From: Paenibacillus nuruki
GTDB taxonomy: Bacteria; Bacillota; Bacilli; Paenibacillales; Paenibacillaceae
Assembly: GCF_001721045.1 (NCBI RefSeq)
Contig: NZ_MDER01000070.1
Coordinates: forward strand, 62,001 to 126,000
Length of the DNA stretch: 64,000 nucleotides
Direction of reading: 5' to 3'
Part shown: one piece after another, positions 36,640 through 45,994 of the stretch
Layout: every line of letters begins with the position of its first letter
Position numbering within the stretch: position 1 is the stretch's first letter
Program-made: the position numbers and the translations under genes
The notes under the pieces: model-generated
The model's input: only the letters and a program-made list of their open reading frames with translations
Told to the model about the DNA's origin: nothing
Database searches by the model: none

Positions 36640-36955
36640 GAAGCAATCTACAATTACATAACACAAAGACGAAGAAAGACACCCAGTAGAAGTGGAGATT
36701 ACCGTTCTCAGAGAACCGATGGTTGGTGCAAATCGGCAAGCGGACTTCCTTTGAATTACAGGTCTGGAGTCGTTTGATATTAGTAGTTCTATTGATAATA
36801 TCAAGCCGGAATGAAGATTCCGTTATATACAATGAAGTGAGAAGCTGAATATATCTTATGATTTTATCAATATAGGTATAGGATCAGTCTTCTAATTAGG
36901 GTGGTAACGCGAGGCCTGCTCGTCCCTTTATGGGGATGGGTAGGTCTTTTTTGAT
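36640..36955 (+). ncRNA. T-box riboswitch, specifier UAC (Tyr), upstream of tyrS
   Basis: This leader RNA binds uncharged tRNA-Tyr and chooses between antiterminator and terminator. The conserved T-box AGGGTGGTAACGCG is at ~36897-36911. The terminator (AGGCCTGCTCGTCCC with GGGGATGGGTAGGTCT, T run) ends at about 36953. The likely specifier codon TAC is at 36757-36759 in the GAATTACAGG context of Stem I, matching the downstream tyrosyl-tRNA synthetase. The Stem I sequence lies roughly at 36655-36830. The exact stem borders were not folded. Confidence 0.93.
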
Positions 36956-37023
36956 GCGCATTTTCAAGCAGGCACTCCAGCGGAAGTGATCCGTATACTA
37001 TCGAATAAGGGAGCAAATGAATA

Positions 37024-38277
37024 ATGAAATGGGAAGAATTAACGTCAGCGCAACAAGCAGAAGTCGAAAAGCAATTAAGTGTGATTCAGCGAGGAACAGC
37101 AGAGATTATTCCTGAAGATGCATTACGTCAGAAAGTGATCAAGTCTGTAGCAACAGGCAAGCCATTAACAGTCAAATTAGGTCTAGATCCATCTGCACCG
37201 GATATTCATATCGGTCATACTGTTGTTTTGCAGAAATTACGTCAATTTCAAGAATTGGGACATCATGTTCAATTAATTATCGGTGACTTTACAGGACGTA
37301 TTGGTGATCCTACAGGGAAGTCAGAGACACGTAAGCAATTAACAGAAGAACAGGTTAAACACAATGCAGAGACATACAAAGAACAGATCACCAAAATCCT
37401 TGATCCAAGTAAAATGAAAGTATACTTTAACTCAGAATGGCTAAGTCCGATGAATTTTGCCGATGTGGTAAATTTGGCAGCCAAAGTTACAGTAGCCCGT
37501 ATGCTAGAGCGTGATGATTTTACGAAGCGTTACCAGGGCGGTCAGCCGATCAGTATTCACGAATTTTTCTACCCACTAATGCAAGGTATGGATTCGGTAG
37601 CTCTTGAAAGTGATATTGAAATTGGGGGTACCGATCAGAAGTTTAACTTATTGATGGGACGTACACTGCAAAAAGAATACGGTAAAGCTACTCAAGTTGC
37701 GATTACTTTACCTATTATCGAAGGTCTAGATGGTGTTCAAAAAATGAGTAAAAGTCTGGGTAACTACATTGGCATTGATGAAGAGCCGAACGAAATCTTT
37801 GGTAAATCAATGAGTGTGCCGGATGAATTGATGCTTAAGTACTATGAGTTAACAACAGATATTTCGAATGAAGATTTGGCTACACTCAAAGCAGGGCTTG
37901 CAGATGGTTCTGTACATCCACGTGATGCCAAAATGAATCTGGCACAAAATTATGTACGTATGTTCCATAATGAAGAAGCAGGAGTAGCTGCAAAAAATCA
38001 CTTTGTAACTGTATTCCAACAACGTGCATTACCTGATGATATTCAAGAAGTAGTACTGGACGAGAGTGTACTAGAAAATAGACAAATCGGGCTGATCAAA
38101 CTGGTAATGACGCTTGGATTTGCAACATCTACGAGTGAGGCTAGACGCAGTATTCAACAAGGTGCACTCAAAATCAACGAACAAAAGCATGATGATGTAA
38201 ATGCAAGTATTGAACTAGCTGATGGTGATATTGTTCAAGTAGGTAAACGTAAGTTTGCTAAAATCAAAAAAGCTTAA
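37024..38277 (+). CDS. tyrS: Tyrosyl-tRNA synthetase (TyrZ-type)
   Basis: This 417-residue class I synthetase charges tRNA-Tyr. The HIGH box reads HIGHT in [10 protein letters not shown] (~62), followed by [23 protein letters not shown] is in [12 protein letters not shown] (~240). A C-terminal S4-like RNA-binding domain ends F-A-K-I-K-K-A. The layout matches B. subtilis TyrZ rather than TyrS, i.e. the second of two tyrosine enzymes. GGGAGCAAATGAATA precedes ATG. It is controlled by the T-box. Whether a second TyrS exists lies outside this window. Confidence 0.94.
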   Translation: MKWEELTSAQQAEVEKQLSVIQRGTAEIIPEDALRQKVIKSVATGKPLTVKLGLDPSAPDIHIGHTVVLQKLRQFQELGHHVQLIIGDFTGRIGDPTGKSETRKQLTEEQVKHNAETYKEQITKILDPSKMKVYFNSEWLSPMNFADVVNLAAKVTVARMLERDDFTKRYQGGQPISIHEFFYPLMQGMDSVALESDIEIGGTDQKFNLLMGRTLQKEYGKATQVAITLPIIEGLDGVQKMSKSLGNYIGIDEEPNEIFGKSMSVPDELMLKYYELTTDISNEDLATLKAGLADGSVHPRDAKMNLAQNYVRMFHNEEAGVAAKNHFVTVFQQRALPDDIQEVVLDESVLENRQIGLIKLVMTLGFATSTSEARRSIQQGALKINEQKHDDVNASIELADGDIVQVGKRKFAKIKKA

Positions 38278-38295
38278 TCCAGCTTAATCCAAAAC

Positions 38296-38337
38296 AAAAA
38301 CCTTTATGATCGCTTCGGTGATGATAAAGGTTTTTTG
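38296..38337 (+). terminator. Terminator after tyrS
   Basis: AAAACCTTTAT-G-ATCGC and GTGAT-G-ATAAAGGTTTT pair around a TTCG loop, followed by a T run. Confidence 0.93.
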
Positions 38338-38491
38338 TTGTACTTGTTTATAGACTTTTGAGCATATACTCCTTATTTTATCTATTGTTCGTTCAATATC
38401 TCAAAATGAAACTGTTAACTTTATGTATCAATTTGTCGATATAAGTAGAATGTGGATTTTATTATAGATATAGAGAGGATAGGTAATTACA

Positions 38492-40549
38492 TTGCGTAGA
38501 TTTAAGTTTAAAAGCATCCAAGCTCGCACATTGTTAACGCTACTCCCGATTGTTATTATTGCTCTTGTGCTCATTAGTGCGCTATCGTATCAATTTGCCA
38601 AACAAAAACTCAATACCGAAATCAACACTAATGCTGCAACAACATTAACAGGCTTGAATGAAAATTTAAACAGTCAGTTAAAACAGAATTCAATGATTGT
38701 ATCATCACTCGCCGCCGCTACTGGAGAGTTAGGGAATACAATTAGCGTTCCTGACTATTTTAAGCTAGCAGAACGCTGGCAAATGTTAAGTTCATTTACG
38801 TATGGAACTGGTATTTTCTTTGCTGAGAATGCGTATGAAAAAGGGGTAAAGTATCGTTCGATATATGCGGTACGAGATGGAGACAAAATCAACACCACCA
38901 CAGAATATGATGATCCAGCTTATGATTATTTAACACAGCCTTACTATACAGGTACACTGAACAATTTTGATAAGATTTATTATACAGAACCTTTTACCGA
39001 TTCTGTGAGCAAAATGAAGATGATTACAGCAGGGAAAACGATTCGTAATAATGATGGACAAGTATTAGGAATAGTAGCCGCCGATGTGAGTATGAATAAT
39101 ATTAAAGATTATATTAACAATCTCAAAATAGGCACAGCGGGTCGTGCATTCTTAATCAGTAGTAAAGGTGAAGTACTTGCAAGTGGAAGAAAAGAGATTG
39201 TAGAAGATACTCTGTTACAAGATGAGAAAATAGATGGTATTCAAACCGTAGCTAATTTGATGAACAAAAATCAAACAGGCAATACCGTATTAAATATTCA
39301 AGGAGAGTTGAATACGATTTTCTATGCAACTGTTGCAGAGACAGGTTGGAAAATCGCTGTTATTTTACCGGATTCTGAAATTAAACAGCCAACTCAAGAA
39401 TTGTTACATATTCTACTGATTGTAGGAGCCATAGGTATTATTGTAATTAGTGCTGCTATTTTGTGGAATAATATAGGACTGATTCGTGAAACACGTAAAG
39501 TAGTAGACGTAAGTCGTAAAATGGCTGTAGGCGATTATTCTGAACGCTTGTCTAATCAACGAGCCGATGAATTTGGACAAATGGCTACCGAATTTAATAA
39601 AGTATTAGAATCGACAAGTGGGATCATGGCGCATCTTAATCAACAATCCACTATGGTTCAAAATGCCGCAGCTCAGATTGCTCAAGATTCAGCTATGGCG
39701 GCAACCGATGCAGGGCATAATGTAAAAGAATTGCATGAGATGGAAAATGGAGCCGACTTGCAGTTAAAAGCAGCAGATGAAAGTACAGTCGCAATGGAAG
39801 AAATGGCTATTGGCGTACAACGGATCGCTGAATCGGTACAAGAAGTATCGGAAGCTACAGTTGTGATTGAACAGAAAGCTGAACAAGGGAATAATCGTCT
39901 GAACAAAGCAGTAGAGCAGATTGATAGAGCCAAAGAAGTAATGGATGAAGCAGGACGTATGGCAGCTTCGCTTAATGAACGCTCTCAACAAATCAGCAGT
40001 ATTATAGATATGATTCAATCGATTAACAAGCAGACTACATTGCTGGCGTTAAATGCTTCTATTGAAGCGGCGCGAGCAGGAGAAGCAGGTCGAGGGTTCG
40101 CTGTAGTAGCCTCAGAGATCAGTAATCTAGCTAATAATGTTGGAGACTCTGCCAAGTTGATTACAGAGCAGATCGTTTCTATGCAAGCAGAGACGTCTGC
40201 GGTAGTCAGTGGGATGAAAGACGGATCTTTACAAGTCACAGAAGGAATTACGATGCTCGAAGATACGAAGCAGATGTTTGCTTCGATTAGTGAGGATATC
40301 GAAAGTGTAGCGGGTGAGATTCAAGAAGTATCTTCTGCATCCGAGCAGATGTCAGCTGGAGCAGAAGAAGTTACTGCTTCTCTCAATAATCTAGCTGATA
40401 TTGCTAAATCTTCAGCAGTACGAGCAGCCAGTGCAACAGAACGTTCTACACAACAATCGCAATCGTTACAGAAACTTGAAGCTTCTGCGCAATCATTAGA
40501 TGCAGTCTCGGATTCTTTAAATGAATTGATTTCCAAGTTCCGAACTTAA
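38492..40549 (+). CDS. Methyl-accepting chemotaxis protein with dCache sensor
   Basis: This 685-residue transmembrane receptor signals to CheA/CheW. A TTG start follows AGAGAGGATAGG. TM1 is at ~13-33; an extracellular dCache-type domain (~35-305) has the landmarks [18 protein letters not shown]2 at ~310-330; HAMP at ~335-385; then a long coiled-coil signalling domain with hairpin tip [20 protein letters not shown] shortened here to [15 protein letters not shown]. Ligands are probably amino acids or other small metabolites; none can be named. It is monocistronic. Confidence 0.93.
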   Translation: MRRFKFKSIQARTLLTLLPIVIIALVLISALSYQFAKQKLNTEINTNAATTLTGLNENLNSQLKQNSMIVSSLAAATGELGNTISVPDYFKLAERWQMLSSFTYGTGIFFAENAYEKGVKYRSIYAVRDGDKINTTTEYDDPAYDYLTQPYYTGTLNNFDKIYYTEPFTDSVSKMKMITAGKTIRNNDGQVLGIVAADVSMNNIKDYINNLKIGTAGRAFLISSKGEVLASGRKEIVEDTLLQDEKIDGIQTVANLMNKNQTGNTVLNIQGELNTIFYATVAETGWKIAVILPDSEIKQPTQELLHILLIVGAIGIIVISAAILWNNIGLIRETRKVVDVSRKMAVGDYSERLSNQRADEFGQMATEFNKVLESTSGIMAHLNQQSTMVQNAAAQIAQDSAMAATDAGHNVKELHEMENGADLQLKAADESTVAMEEMAIGVQRIAESVQEVSEATVVIEQKAEQGNNRLNKAVEQIDRAKEVMDEAGRMAASLNERSQQISSIIDMIQSINKQTTLLALNASIEAARAGEAGRGFAVVASEISNLANNVGDSAKLITEQIVSMQAETSAVVSGMKDGSLQVTEGITMLEDTKQMFASISEDIESVAGEIQEVSSASEQMSAGAEEVTASLNNLADIAKSSAVRAASATERSTQQSQSLQKLEASAQSLDAVSDSLNELISKFRT

Positions 40550-40589
40550 TAACATTTAATAGGGTGAGATCATATAATAAAAGAAATAT

Positions 40590-40623
40590 AAAACCCCCAT
40601 CGGTGATTACTGATGGGGGTTTG
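40590..40623 (+). terminator. Terminator after the MCP gene
   Basis: AAACCCCCATC pairs with GATGGGGGTTT. Confidence 0.85.
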
Positions 40624-40647
40624 CTATATTCACGTATATAGACAAAT

Positions 40648-40682
40648 AAAAAAGCTATCAGAGCGAACTCTGATAGCTTTGG
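40648..40682 (-). terminator. Terminator of rpsD
   Basis: AAAGCTATCAGAG pairs with CTCTGATAGCTTT around CGAA. On the minus strand it is followed by a run of T. Confidence 0.93.
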
Positions 40683-40691
40683 ACTTAAATC

Positions 40692-41291
40692 TTAACGGTT
40701 GTAGAACTCAACGATTTGTTTTTCGTCGATTTCTTGAGACAATTCAGAACGCTCTGGCAAACGGATATATTTACCTTCAACAGCGTTTTCGTTGTACTCA
40801 ACATAAGCAGGCAAGTGTGAACGGTTTTCGATAGCTTCTTTAACAGAAGACAAGCTACGGCTTCTTTCACGAAGACCAATAACATCACCTGGTTTTACGG
40901 AGTAAGAAGCGATATCTACTTTTTTACCGTTAACAGTGATATGACCGTGGGATACCAATTGACGTGCTCCAGCGCGGCTGTTAGCAAAACCAATACGGTA
41001 AGCCAAGTTATCCAAGCGGCTTTCTAGCAAGAACATGAAGTTTTCACCAGCAATACCTTGAATTTTTTGAGCTTTAGAGAACAAAGTACGGAATTGTTTT
41101 TCGCCCAAACCATACATGTGACGCAATTTTTGTTTTTCTTGTAATTGCATACCATAGTTACTCATTTTACGACGTTGGTTCGCTCCGTGTTGACCTGGAG
41201 GGAAAGGACGTTTCAAATCTTTACCATTGCCGCTTAGGGAAATACCAAGACGACGACTTAATTTAAATTTAGGACCAGTGTAACGTGACAT
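40692..41291 (-). CDS. rpsD: 30S ribosomal protein S4
   Basis: This 199-residue primary 16S rRNA-binding protein begins [14 protein letters not shown] and has the S4 domain ([22 protein letters not shown]). There is no zinc-binding Cys cluster, so it is the Zn-independent type. As in Bacillus, it is monocistronic and outside the ribosomal-protein operons. In B. subtilis S4 represses its own synthesis through the leader, and a long leader is present here. GGAGC lies 13 nt upstream of ATG, with AAGGAG within GAAGGAGCTT. Confidence 0.96.
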   Translation of the reverse strand: MSRYTGPKFKLSRRLGISLSGNGKDLKRPFPPGQHGANQRRKMSNYGMQLQEKQKLRHMYGLGEKQFRTLFSKAQKIQGIAGENFMFLLESRLDNLAYRIGFANSRAGARQLVSHGHITVNGKKVDIASYSVKPGDVIGLRERSRSLSSVKEAIENRSHLPAYVEYNENAVEGKYIRLPERSELSQEIDEKQIVEFYNR

Positions 41292-41505
41292 TTATAATAA
41301 GCTCCTTCGTAATTAAAGTTTTATTTTGAAAATAAACATTCCGGGGCTTTGGGTCTGTGATTCATGTTGCCGCGTTTTGTTTGTCGTAGGCTTGGATAGG
41401 AAGCGTACTACTAGCAAAAATGTTCAGCCGCAGTCTTGCTAGCAACAAAAAGCGTGAGGGTGAAACAACGTTACCCCAAATTAAAGTCTATCCAGTCTTC
41501 ATCAA
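41292..41505 (-). ncRNA. rpsD 5' leader, candidate S4 autoregulatory RNA
   Basis: About 210 nt separate the promoter from the start codon. On the minus strand, GGATAG near 41490 can pair with CTATCC near 41395. TTGCTAGCAAG and CTTGCT/GCTAGTAG copies could form alternative stems. There is no terminator-like T run, so control would be translational or by RNA fold, as described for Bacillus rpsD. The secondary structure is by eye. Confidence 0.55.
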
Positions 41506-41511
41506 TAATAA

Positions 41512-41541
41512 ATTATATAGGAAACAATCATCTGTCGTCAA
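41512..41541 (-). promoter_or_regulatory. Strong promoter of rpsD
   Basis: On the minus strand -35 TTGACG (41536-41541) and -10 TATAAT (41512-41517) are 18 bp apart. Confidence 0.85.
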
Positions 41542-41691
41542 TAGGTTTGTAAATATTGTTTATGTAAAATTTTATGGAGGTGTTGTTGAATTTAAATATT
41601 GAGTGCAAACTATAGTATAAAATTGTAGAATGGGTGTATTAATGTTAAGACATTTAGTGACTTACATTCGTTGTGAGAGGAGGCATTTTAT

Positions 41692-43665
41692 ATGTCAGAC
41701 AATCAATGGAATTATCCGGTGCAAGCCTGGCGTACCGAACAAGGACATGCCTCCTATCCGGTCGTATCAACTACTGATAACACATTCTGGCTTCAAAATC
41801 TGGATATTAGTCCTGAAGATTTTCCGTATATCGAACCGTTGTTGCAAGAAAGCCTTAGTGATTGGCAACAACAGAATAGTTCTCAAACACGGATAGGTAA
41901 TGCACATTGGTTTTTATTTAACCATATGCATAAATATATAGGCGGAGATCAGACAAGTGATCACTTGATACCACAGATAGATATAGCAGTCTTAGATCGT
42001 TCAATCTCTAATGAGCATCTTATTGAATATCAACAGGAACAGTATCAGTTCACGATTGTTCCTATTTATACACGTCATCATCAAAAACCATTTGCAATGA
42101 TGGGTTGTATTCAATTATGTAATCAATCCCAGTTGTTATCTAAAGAAGAAATTAACATGCTTGTTTTACATTATAAAAGTTTATTTTATCGGCGTTTTGA
42201 ATATACATTTATAGCCGATATGCTACATTCCAAAACGCTGGCAGAACGTGAAGCTCAGCGCCGTTCCGTCTTATTTCAAGTCATCCAACGTATGCATGAC
42301 AAATTTGAAGTGGATGCGTTGATTACAGAACTGTTTGCTATTGTGGGTCAGATGTATCCGCAAGTCGAATTTGAATTGCTGGTATCTCAGGACAATAAGA
42401 GTAACAATCCCAAAGTAAAACCTTTATTATTGCAAAATCCTAAAGAGGATATGTGTGTACGTGCTTTTACAGCAGGTCAGCCCTTGATTGAAGTGCATTC
42501 AGAATCCTCAGGGCTGTCTGATCGAATGGAAGTAGCGATTCCTTTAAGTGGCAAGCAAGCGATCTATGGCGTTTTTCATTTGTTGTCTGATTATCCTTTA
42601 GAAGAAGAAGATATTGAACTGATGCGCATTATGGCAGAAGCGGCTGGACGTACATTTGAAAATGCTAAATTATACGAACAATCGCAATTGCTCAATGAAG
42701 ATCTACGTTTGATCAATGAAATCACTAGAAGGTTAAATCAAAGTCTGCAATTGAATGAAATTTTTGATATCGCAGGCAAAGAGTTATTAGACGTATTCAA
42801 AGCAGAAACGGTGGCTGTACTCCATCTGAATCCAGAAACCGAACAGTTCGAAGTCGTAACAGGCAACGTTCCAAGTATGGAAGGTAAGTCAGTAGGCAAA
42901 GATCATGGATATACCGGTTTACTTTACCGTACCAAAGAACCGGTGATTTTATCAGATTATTGTAACAATCCCAGTCTGGAATCTTTATTTATGAATGCAT
43001 CGGGTTCTTGCTCAATGATTGCTTCTCCTTTAATCGGTGGTGGCGAAGTCAAAGGATCGATCTTTTTGGGCCACCGGAAAAGTCATTATTTTTCATATGG
43101 CAATTTTAAGCTGCTACAAGTCATTACAACGCATATTGGGCTCGCGGTTGATAATGCAACCCTACATGATGAAGTAAGACGTATGGCAAGCCGTGACGCG
43201 CTTACAGGGTTGTATCTACGTCGCTATCTGGATGAAAAGATTCAAAGCTATCAAAGTAAAGAGGATAGCGGTGCTTTGCTAATGGTAGATATTGATAAAT
43301 TTAAACAGGTAAATGATACGTACGGTCACCAGATCGGTGATGAGATTCTCAAACAGGTGAGCTTAATCATTCAGTCTTCTATTCGTGAAGGTGATATTGC
43401 GGCAAGATGGGGCGGAGAAGAGTTAGCCGTGTATTTCCCACAGATTGATGCAGAGAAGACAGAAGTGATCGCTGAACGTATTCGTGAAAAAATCGAAAAT
43501 GAAACTCATCCAACCGTAACCGTTTCTTGCGGAATTGCTGCGTGGGATCGAGAAGATCAAAAAGTCAGTGTAGAATCTTTGTTCTATCGTGCAGATATGG
43601 CACTGTATCAAGCGAAAAAAAGTGGACGGAATCGTATATGTATTGATGAGAGTCCAAGAGAATAA
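41692..43665 (+). CDS. GAF-GGDEF diguanylate cyclase
   Basis: This 657-residue cytoplasmic protein makes cyclic di-GMP. An N-terminal unassigned region (~1-170) is followed by a GAF-like domain (~190-320), a second GAF (~340-480) with a C-S-M-I-A-S-P-L motif, and a GGDEF domain (~490-655). The active site is GGEEL, with an upstream RxxD inhibitory I-site (R-E-G-D) five residues before it. GAGGAGG lies 7 nt before ATG. It controls motility or biofilm in principle; the sensed ligand is unknown. Confidence 0.92.
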   Translation: MSDNQWNYPVQAWRTEQGHASYPVVSTTDNTFWLQNLDISPEDFPYIEPLLQESLSDWQQQNSSQTRIGNAHWFLFNHMHKYIGGDQTSDHLIPQIDIAVLDRSISNEHLIEYQQEQYQFTIVPIYTRHHQKPFAMMGCIQLCNQSQLLSKEEINMLVLHYKSLFYRRFEYTFIADMLHSKTLAEREAQRRSVLFQVIQRMHDKFEVDALITELFAIVGQMYPQVEFELLVSQDNKSNNPKVKPLLLQNPKEDMCVRAFTAGQPLIEVHSESSGLSDRMEVAIPLSGKQAIYGVFHLLSDYPLEEEDIELMRIMAEAAGRTFENAKLYEQSQLLNEDLRLINEITRRLNQSLQLNEIFDIAGKELLDVFKAETVAVLHLNPETEQFEVVTGNVPSMEGKSVGKDHGYTGLLYRTKEPVILSDYCNNPSLESLFMNASGSCSMIASPLIGGGEVKGSIFLGHRKSHYFSYGNFKLLQVITTHIGLAVDNATLHDEVRRMASRDALTGLYLRRYLDEKIQSYQSKEDSGALLMVDIDKFKQVNDTYGHQIGDEILKQVSLIIQSSIREGDIAARWGGEELAVYFPQIDAEKTEVIAERIREKIENETHPTVTVSCGIAAWDREDQKVSVESLFYRADMALYQAKKSGRNRICIDESPRE

Positions 43666-43840
43666 CCAAAGGGTAGTTCTAACGGTATATGGCGAATAGC
43701 TATAGATCATAGAGCTACTTTTTATTTTATAAGGGCAGATGAAGACAAGAAACTTAACATCGTGATACAATATTTTTTGAATAATTAACCGTTGTTCAAA
43801 AAAATGTTTTGAAAAAAACACCAAGAGGGGAAGATATACT

Positions 43841-44956
43841 ATGCAAGATCCTAGAGTAAAAGTATTAGCCAAAAATTTGGTTGAATATTCAATTGATGTA
43901 CAACCAGGCGAAAATGTATTGGTCGAAATGATCGGTACAGAGCGTGATCTACTGAACGCAGTGATTCATGCGATTGGCGAAAGAGGCGGTAATGTTTTTG
44001 TTCAATTAACAGATCGCAAAGTACAACGTGCTATGTTGATGAATGCAACAGAAGCAAGTATGAATACATGGGCTGCACTTGATCTGGAACGTATGAAGCA
44101 GATGCAAGGGTATATCGGTATTCGTGCAGGTGAGAATATTAATGATCTATCCGATGTTCCTGATGACAAGCAAAAGCTATATAACAGCATTTATCAACAT
44201 GCGGTTCATAGTGAGCAACGTGTTAAACATACTAAATGGGTTGTTCTTCGTTATCCAAATGCAAGTATGGCGCAACTCGCAGGTATGAGCACAGAAGCAT
44301 TTGAAGATTTCTATTTTGATGTATGTAATCTAGATTACGCTAAAATGGATAAAGCTCAAGATGCTTTGGAACAATTGATGACTCGTACAGATAAAGTACG
44401 CCTAGTCGGTAAAAATACAGATTTGAGCTTCTCTATCAAAAACATCGGTGCTAAAAAATGTTCTGGTCAACGTAATATTCCTGATGGTGAAGTATTCAGC
44501 GCGCCGGTTCGTGATTCAGTTAACGGCGTTATTAGCTACAACACATCAACTGTATATAATGGAACGACGTTTGAAGGCATCACATTCCGTTTTGAAAATG
44601 GTAAAATTGTTGAAGCAACAAGTAATGATACAGAGAAATTAAATAGCATTTTGGATTCAGATGATGGTGCTCGTCATATCGGAGAATTTGCGATTGGATT
44701 CCATCCACACATTTTGCATCCAATGAATGATATTTTGTTTGACGAGAAAATCGCAGGTAGCTTCCACTTCACACCAGGACAAGCGTATGAAGAAACAGAT
44801 AACGGTAATCGTTCTTCGATTCACTGGGATCTTGTATTTATTCAACGTCCAGAATACGGTGGCGGTGAGATTTATTTTGACGATGTATTGATTCGTAAAG
44901 ATGGAATCTTTGTTTTACCAGAATTGGAAGCTCTTAATCCAGAGAACTTAAAATAA
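43841..44956 (+). CDS. M29 aminopeptidase (AmpS/PepS-like)
   Basis: This 371-residue cytoplasmic metallopeptidase releases N-terminal residues from peptides. Landmarks include the two-domain M29 body with L-R-Y-P-N-A-S-M-A, N-I-P-D-G-E-V-F-S-A-P, F-E-N-G-K-I-V-E-A, A-I-G-F-H-P and the final I-H-W-D-L-V-F-I-Q. These supply the Glu, His and Asp metal ligands. GAGGGGAAG lies 9-10 nt before ATG. It is monocistronic with a hairpin at 44998. The length is about 40 residues shorter than AmpS (~410), which needs checking against relatives. Confidence 0.92.
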   Translation: MQDPRVKVLAKNLVEYSIDVQPGENVLVEMIGTERDLLNAVIHAIGERGGNVFVQLTDRKVQRAMLMNATEASMNTWAALDLERMKQMQGYIGIRAGENINDLSDVPDDKQKLYNSIYQHAVHSEQRVKHTKWVVLRYPNASMAQLAGMSTEAFEDFYFDVCNLDYAKMDKAQDALEQLMTRTDKVRLVGKNTDLSFSIKNIGAKKCSGQRNIPDGEVFSAPVRDSVNGVISYNTSTVYNGTTFEGITFRFENGKIVEATSNDTEKLNSILDSDDGARHIGEFAIGFHPHILHPMNDILFDEKIAGSFHFTPGQAYEETDNGNRSSIHWDLVFIQRPEYGGGEIYFDDVLIRKDGIFVLPELEALNPENLK

Positions 44957-44997
44957 TATTTGGATTGAATCTATAGTAAAAGATTGAAAATGGTAAA

Positions 44998-45053
44998 AGA
45001 GGTTATATATTGGTGTGAGCATCTTATGTGCTAACCCGATAAGATAACCTCTA
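44998..45053 (+). terminator. Probable terminator after the M29 gene
   Basis: AGAGGTTAT pairs with ATAACCTCT around a 38-nt loop with partial inner pairing. It is followed by ATTTAT and is therefore weaker than the others. Confidence 0.6.
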
Positions 45054-45084
45054 TTTATCACTCTTATCAGAAGTAAGAAATGGG

Positions 45085-45113
45085 TTGCATAAGAAAGCGT
45101 ATTCAATTATGAT
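45085..45113 (+). promoter_or_regulatory. Promoter of the HPr-like gene with cre-like site in its spacer
   Basis: -35 TTGCAT (45085-45090) and -10 TATGAT (45108-45113) are 17 bp apart. The spacer contains AAGAAAGCGTATTCAA (45091-45106), which differs from the cre pattern WTGNAANCGNWNNCWW at one position. Confidence 0.55.
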
Positions 45114-45169
45114 GTAAATGGAAAACCTGAATTGTTGAAAAATTTTAGTCGGAGTAGGAGGGTTCTCAA

Positions 45170-45427
45170 ATGGCAACAAGTAATACGAATAATGCCGCAG
45201 TAGTTGAAATCGCACAGACAGCAGGTCAGTTCACTTCTTCTATTGTTTTACAACATGAATCTAAATTTATCGATGTTAAAAGTATTTTGGGACTATTTAC
45301 AACACTTGTAAAAAACCAAGATTATGAGCTTCATGTACATGGACCAGACGAAGAAGAAGCTAAAAAAGCAGTCGTTGCTGCTTTTGAAAAACATGGACTT
45401 GCTGTAAAACTTGCAGAAGGTCAATGA
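45170..45427 (+). CDS. HPr-like protein lacking the phosphorylatable histidine
   Basis: This 85-residue protein aligns with HPr: Q-T-A-G-Q-F (HPr Q-T-A-S-K-Y) and K-S-I-L-G-L around the regulatory Ser46 (HPr K-S-I-M-G-V). The alignment puts Asn where HPr has His15. The N-terminal strand is shortened by about eight residues, so the G-I-H-A-R-P segment is gone. It should not relay phosphate from Enzyme I, but might be phosphorylated on Ser by HPr kinase, as is Crh in Bacillus. AGGAGGG precedes ATG. Its role as a CcpA co-effector is inferred. Confidence 0.85.
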   Translation: MATSNTNNAAVVEIAQTAGQFTSSIVLQHESKFIDVKSILGLFTTLVKNQDYELHVHGPDEEEAKKAVVAAFEKHGLAVKLAEGQ

Positions 45428-45432
45428 TTAAG

Positions 45433-45468
45433 AGTGCTGATGATCCCTTGTGGATTGTCAGCATTTTT
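45433..45468 (+). terminator. Terminator after the HPr-like gene
   Basis: TGCTGA-T-GATCC pairs with GGATT-G-TCAGCA, with one G·T pair. A T run follows. Confidence 0.88.
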
Positions 45469-45622
45469 TGTTGGAATCGATCTTAAATAGATTTACGAAT
45501 CAATTGTTAAAATCTAAGGTAAATTCCTTTAATTTCGTTAGGGGTTCTTGTATTAGCCTCCAATTTCGTCTAATATTAAGAGTAGTAGTGACTGACGATT
45601 CTCGAACATGGGGGGGAAGAGC

Positions 45623-45922
45623 ATGACTTCATCTGATTTACAAGAACAGTTGAATATAAAAGCATTGAATCTTCTACAAGAAGATGCAAATAAAATTGAA
45701 AAATTAATTGAAATACAGATGGAGAATTTGGATACTCGTTACTGTCCTCTGTACGAGGAAGTTCTGGATACTCAAGTATACGGCTTTTCCAAAGAAGTAG
45801 ATTTTGCGATTCGTGCCGGATTTGTTTCTGAGCCTGTAGGCAAACAGTTAATCAGCAACTTGGAACGTAATTTATCTGTATTGTACGAAGCTATGAATAA
45901 TAAACAACAGTCTGCTGAGTAG
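45623..45922 (+). CDS. ylaN: YlaN family (DUF1507) protein
   Basis: This 99-residue protein starts at the second ATG (GGGGGGAAGA ribosome-binding site; the upstream ATG lies inside that site). It has C-P-L-Y-E-E-V-L-D-T-Q, F-A-I-R-A-G-F-V, and K-Q-L-I-S-N-L-E-R-N-L-S, the YlaN signature. In Bacillus and Staphylococcus, YlaN binds ferrous iron and interacts with Fur to relieve repression, and is essential under low iron. It is monocistronic with a terminator. Confidence 0.92.
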   Translation: MTSSDLQEQLNIKALNLLQEDANKIEKLIEIQMENLDTRYCPLYEEVLDTQVYGFSKEVDFAIRAGFVSEPVGKQLISNLERNLSVLYEAMNNKQQSAE

Positions 45923-45940
45923 CAGACTTTCGTTACATAG

Positions 45941-45979
45941 AAACGCCCGTACCTTCATCTGAGGGTACAGGCGTTTTTT
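45941..45979. terminator. Terminator between ylaN and the antiporter gene
   Basis: AAACGCC-C-GTACC-T-TC pairs with GA-G-GGTAC-A-GGCGTTT, with a T run on the + strand. It may serve both convergent genes. Confidence 0.85.
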
Positions 45980-45994
45980 GGTTTGGAATATTAT

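Noticed and set aside
36542-36832. Minus-strand open frames over the tyrS leader
   Set aside because: They overlap the T-box Stem I on the other strand, have no ribosome-binding site and resemble no protein.
38271-38290. 10-bp tandem duplication AGCTTAATCC spanning the tyrS stop codon
   Set aside because: Short, single event; replication slippage is a sufficient explanation.
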